This document shows positions 61,500 through 64,000 of a DNA stretch of 64,000 nt, piece after piece (the stretch's first letter is position 1; every line of letters starts with the position of its first letter). The stretch spans positions 5,135,501 through 5,199,500 of the forward strand of contig NZ_CP091851.1 of assembly GCF_022059845.1 (NCBI RefSeq). Direction: 5' to 3'. Position numbers and translations under genes: made by a program. The notes under the pieces are model-generated. The model did not search any database, was not told the origin of the DNA, and saw only the letters and a list, made by a program, of their open reading frames with translations. This DNA comes from Terrirubrum flagellatum. GTDB lineage: Bacteria > Pseudomonadota > Alphaproteobacteria > Rhizobiales > Beijerinckiaceae.

Positions 61500-61919
61500 T
61501 TACGCGCGCGCAGCGAGGAAAGTTGGTCGACGCGAATGGATCGCCATCACGGCGAGCGCGCCGATCACGGTGAGATGCTCCATCACGAAGAAGAATTCGA
61601 GCGTCTTCATCGGCTCCTGCATCTCCCAGAAGCGATGGGCGATCGGGATCGTCAGCACCGTGAAGGTCGCCAGCATGCCGCAGCCGAGCCAGGCGAAGCG
61701 GTTGAAAATGATCAGCGCGGCGCCGAGCAACTGCGTCGCGATGGTCGCGATGGCGAAGGCGGCCGGCGGGTTCAATCCGAAATGCGCCATCTCGGCCTCA
61801 GCGCCGGCGAAGTCGGTCAGCTTCGCAATGCCGCTCGCCCAGAAGATGAAGGTCAGCGCGGTGCGGGCGAGAATGCCGAAGGCGGTGGAATCAAGCAGCT
61901 TCACGAGAATGGGGGGCAT
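61500..61919 (-). CDS. DoxX-family membrane protein
   Basis: 139 residues with four hydrophobic helices. The DoxX pattern is ARTALTFIFWASGIAKLTDF, AIATIATQLLGAALIIFNRF and a final cytoplasmic arginine-rich tail. FWASGIAKLTDF is the typical first-helix motif. It converges with the MFS gene. The family is unassigned in function. Confidence 0.83.
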   Translation of the reverse strand: MPPILVKLLDSTAFGILARTALTFIFWASGIAKLTDFAGAEAEMAHFGLNPPAAFAIATIATQLLGAALIIFNRFAWLGCGMLATFTVLTIPIAHRFWEMQEPMKTLEFFFVMEHLTVIGALAVMAIHSRRPTFLAARA

Positions 61920-62139
61920 TGAAGTCTCGGTTGAAAATCCGGAGTTGGGAGCCGCGGCGGATAGGCGCCTGCGCCCGCGCCTACTGTGCGCGCCCGCACT
62001 TGACGGCGACGCGCGGCGTCTGCGTCGGACTCGTTAACCGTCGGCCCCGCGCGAAGGATTTCGTAAACTTCGATTCAAGTCCGAACTTTCCGGAACGCCC
62101 CGGCCGACCGCATGTTGAGCAGGCTTCGGGGTCGACGTC

Positions 62140-62676
62140 ATGCATATTTTTCATCGCGCGATGGCGCGCCGCGCGGCGCTTGTCATCAGCCTGCTCGCGC
62201 TGGCGCTCGGTTTCACGGCGGCGCGCGCCCACGCCCGCGAATTCGTCGCGGCGCCCGAACTCGCCGCCTATCCCGCAGGCTCCATCGTCATCCGCACCGG
62301 GGAGCGCCGGCTGTACTATGTCACCGGCCGCGGCGAGGCGATTCGCTATCCCGTGGCGGTGGGCGCCGCCGGCCGCCAGTGGCAGGGCGTCAAATATGTC
62401 GAGGAGCTGGCGGTCGAGCCGGCCTGGGCGCCGCCGGAGGCGCTGCTGCGCGCCAAGCCGAATACACCGCACTACATCCCGCCCGGGCCGCGCAACCCCA
62501 TGGGCGCCCGCGTCATCGGGCTGGGGCCGGGCGGCGAATACGCCATCCACGGCACCAACGATCCCTCGAGCATCGGCCGATTCGTCTCCTTCGGCTGCAT
62601 CCGCATGTTCAACGAGGATGTCATCGACCTCTACGCCCGCGTCCGCATGGGCACGCAGGTCGTCGTCACGCGCTAG
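62140..62676 (+). CDS. L,D-transpeptidase
   Basis: 178 residues with a signal peptide (ALVISLLALALGFTAARAHA). The YkuD catalytic domain runs from GSIVIRTGERRLYYVTGRGE to the end, with IHGTNDPSSIG (about 136-146) and the catalytic cysteine near residue 153 in SFGCIRMFNEDV. It makes 3-3 peptidoglycan cross-links or attaches outer-membrane proteins, as common in Hyphomicrobiales. No LysM domain is present. Confidence 0.93.
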   Translation: MHIFHRAMARRAALVISLLALALGFTAARAHAREFVAAPELAAYPAGSIVIRTGERRLYYVTGRGEAIRYPVAVGAAGRQWQGVKYVEELAVEPAWAPPEALLRAKPNTPHYIPPGPRNPMGARVIGLGPGGEYAIHGTNDPSSIGRFVSFGCIRMFNEDVIDLYARVRMGTQVVVTR

Positions 62677-62881
62677 CTCGGCGATTCGCTATGAGGCCAT
62701 CGGAAAACGTTATCTCTTTCTGAGGGCTTTGAGGGGTTCGGCGCAGCGCTGCGATGCGTTATTGCGACGCCATATCCGCATTTCGCGATTGATTTCAGAT
62801 TGATCAGCGACGAAGGTGCGCGCCGCGCGCGAAGCGGCGGCCACGACCGCGACTGCGCCCGAGGACAGTCCGGGGATAGAA

Positions 62882-64000
62882 ATGACCGAGAAGAAGAAGC
62901 GCCGCATCAAGCCATCGCAGCTGCGCTCCAAGGCCTGGTTCGACAATCCTGACAACGCCGACATGACCGCGCTCTATATCGAGCGCACCATGAATTTCGG
63001 CCTGTCGCGGGAGGAGCTGCAATCAGGCCGGCCGATCATCGGCATCGCCCAGACCGGCTCCGACATCGCCCCCTGCAACCGGCATCATATCGAACTGGCC
63101 TCGCGCGTGCGCGACGGCATCCGCGAAGCCGGGGGCGTGCCGTTCGAATTCCCGATCCATCCGATCCAGGAAACCTGCAAGCGGCCGACCGCGAGCCTCG
63201 ACCGCAACCTGCAATATCTCTCGCTGGTCGAGATCCTCTACGGTTATCCCATCGACGGCGTGGTGCTGACCACGGGCTGCGACAAGACCACGCCGGCGCA
63301 GATCATGGCGGCGGCGACGGTGAATATCCCCGCTATCGCTCTCTCTGGCGGGCCGATGCTGAACGGCGATTTCCGCGGCGAGCGCACGGGCTCGGGCACG
63401 ATCGTGTGGAAGGCGCGCCAGATGATGGCGGCCGGCGAGATCGACTATAAAGGCTTCGTCGATCTCGTGGCGTCGTCGGCGCCATCCGCCGGCCATTGCA
63501 ACACCATGGGCACGGCCTCGACGATGAATTCGCTGGCCGAGGCGCTCGGCATGACGCTGCCGGGCTGCGCGGCCATCCCCGCCCCCTATCGCGACCGCTA
63601 TGAGATCTCCTATCTCACGGGCAAGCGCATCGTCGACATGGTGTGGGAGGATCTGAAGCCATCCGACATCCTGACCCGCGACGCGTTCGAGAACGCGATC
63701 GCGGTCAATTCCGCCATCGGCGGTTCGACCAACGCGCCGATCCATCTCAACGCCATCGCCAGGCATATCGGCGTCGAGCTCAACAACGATGATTGGGAGA
63801 AGATCGGCTACGATCTGCCGCTGCTCGTCAATCTGCAGCCGGCCGGCGAATATCTCGGCGAGGATTATTATCGCGCCGGCGGCGTGCCGGCTGTCGTCAA
63901 TGAGTTGATCAAGGCCGGCAAGATCAATGATCGCGCCGTCACCGTGAACGGCAAGACGCTGCACGAAAACTGCAAGGGCTGGGAGAGCATCAACGAGAAG
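62882..64000 (+). CDS. IlvD/Edd-family sugar-acid dehydratase, N-terminal part
   Basis: 373 codons are present and the gene runs off the right edge; the family is about 570-600 residues. Conserved iron-sulfur and metal sites are [20 protein letters not shown] (cysteine near 64), [14 protein letters not shown] near 128-141, and [15 protein letters not shown]. The N-terminus [20 protein letters not shown] and the spacing favour the arabinonate/xylonate dehydratase branch over IlvD itself. It removes water from an aldonate. The ATG at 62882 follows GGGGATAG. Confidence 0.88.
   Translation, partial: MTEKKKRRIKPSQLRSKAWFDNPDNADMTALYIERTMNFGLSREELQSGRPIIGIAQTGSDIAPCNRHHIELASRVRDGIREAGGVPFEFPIHPIQETCKRPTASLDRNLQYLSLVEILYGYPIDGVVLTTGCDKTTPAQIMAAATVNIPAIALSGGPMLNGDFRGERTGSGTIVWKARQMMAAGEIDYKGFVDLVASSAPSAGHCNTMGTASTMNSLAEALGMTLPGCAAIPAPYRDRYEISYLTGKRIVDMVWEDLKPSDILTRDAFENAIAVNSAIGGSTNAPIHLNAIARHIGVELNNDDWEKIGYDLPLLVNLQPAGEYLGEDYYRAGGVPAVVNELIKAGKINDRAVTVNGKTLHENCKGWESINEK

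Overview
The window is GC-rich alphaproteobacterial chromosome, most likely order Hyphomicrobiales (Rhizobiales). This rests on a long alphaproteobacterial RpoD with an acidic, proline-rich insert next to dnaG, an overlapping hisZ-hisG pair, glcDEF, ppdK, a BacA/SbmA-like ABC transporter, many small Rhizobiales-type proteins (DUF2239, DUF1428, HlyU, DUF2798) and dense palindromic repeats in the intergenic gaps. I see no rRNA or tRNA gene, CRISPR array, transposase or integrase. A genus cannot be named from the sequence alone.

Layout. 1-4 kb: start of cyanase (cynS, cut by the window edge), divergent DUF2239 gene, a membrane/spermidine-synthase fusion and a LysR regulator. 4.2-12 kb: glycolate oxidase glcD-glcE-glcF, interrupted by a Phd/PemK toxin-antitoxin pair and followed by a ParD/ParE pair whose toxin is frameshifted, then hisZ-hisG. 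12-21.9 kb: META-domain protein, BacA-like ABC transporter, GtrA protein, ppdK, thioesterase, alpha/beta hydrolase, SleB-type cell wall hydrolase. 22-23.1 kb: A+T-richer HExxH metallopeptidase-like gene. 23.5-33.5 kb: repeat-containing secreted protein, transporters, an ArsR-VOC-DoxX-SRPBCC-SRPBCC operon with a clear promoter and operator, kinase-like protein, acryloyl-CoA reductase-like enzyme, phosphoesterase, YqeY. 33.6-42.0 kb: accessory segment with an HNH/unknown/nucleotidyltransferase triad, a sugar ABC transporter, a LysR/TctC pair and a TIR-domain operon. 42-50 kb: carA, TIM-barrel isomerase, Ca2+/H+ antiporter, dnaG and rpoD. 50-62.7 kb: mostly small metabolic, stress and envelope genes, plus a HigA antitoxin followed by a 546-residue coiled-coil protein of unknown family. 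62.9-64 kb: an IlvD/Edd-family dehydratase running off the window.

Housekeeping genes (glc, his, ppdK, carA, dnaG-rpoD) form the backbone. Four islets stand out because their A+T content and codon use differ visibly from their neighbours: 21960-23141, about 33600-35088, about 40440-42015 and 57755-59395. Each encodes proteins with nuclease, NADase, protease or nucleotidyltransferase hallmarks, or an unknown effector-like architecture, as expected for phage-defence or conflict loci. The best candidates for an undescribed system are the HNH-unknown-NTase triad, the TIR plus 164-residue partner operon, and HigA plus the 546-residue protein.
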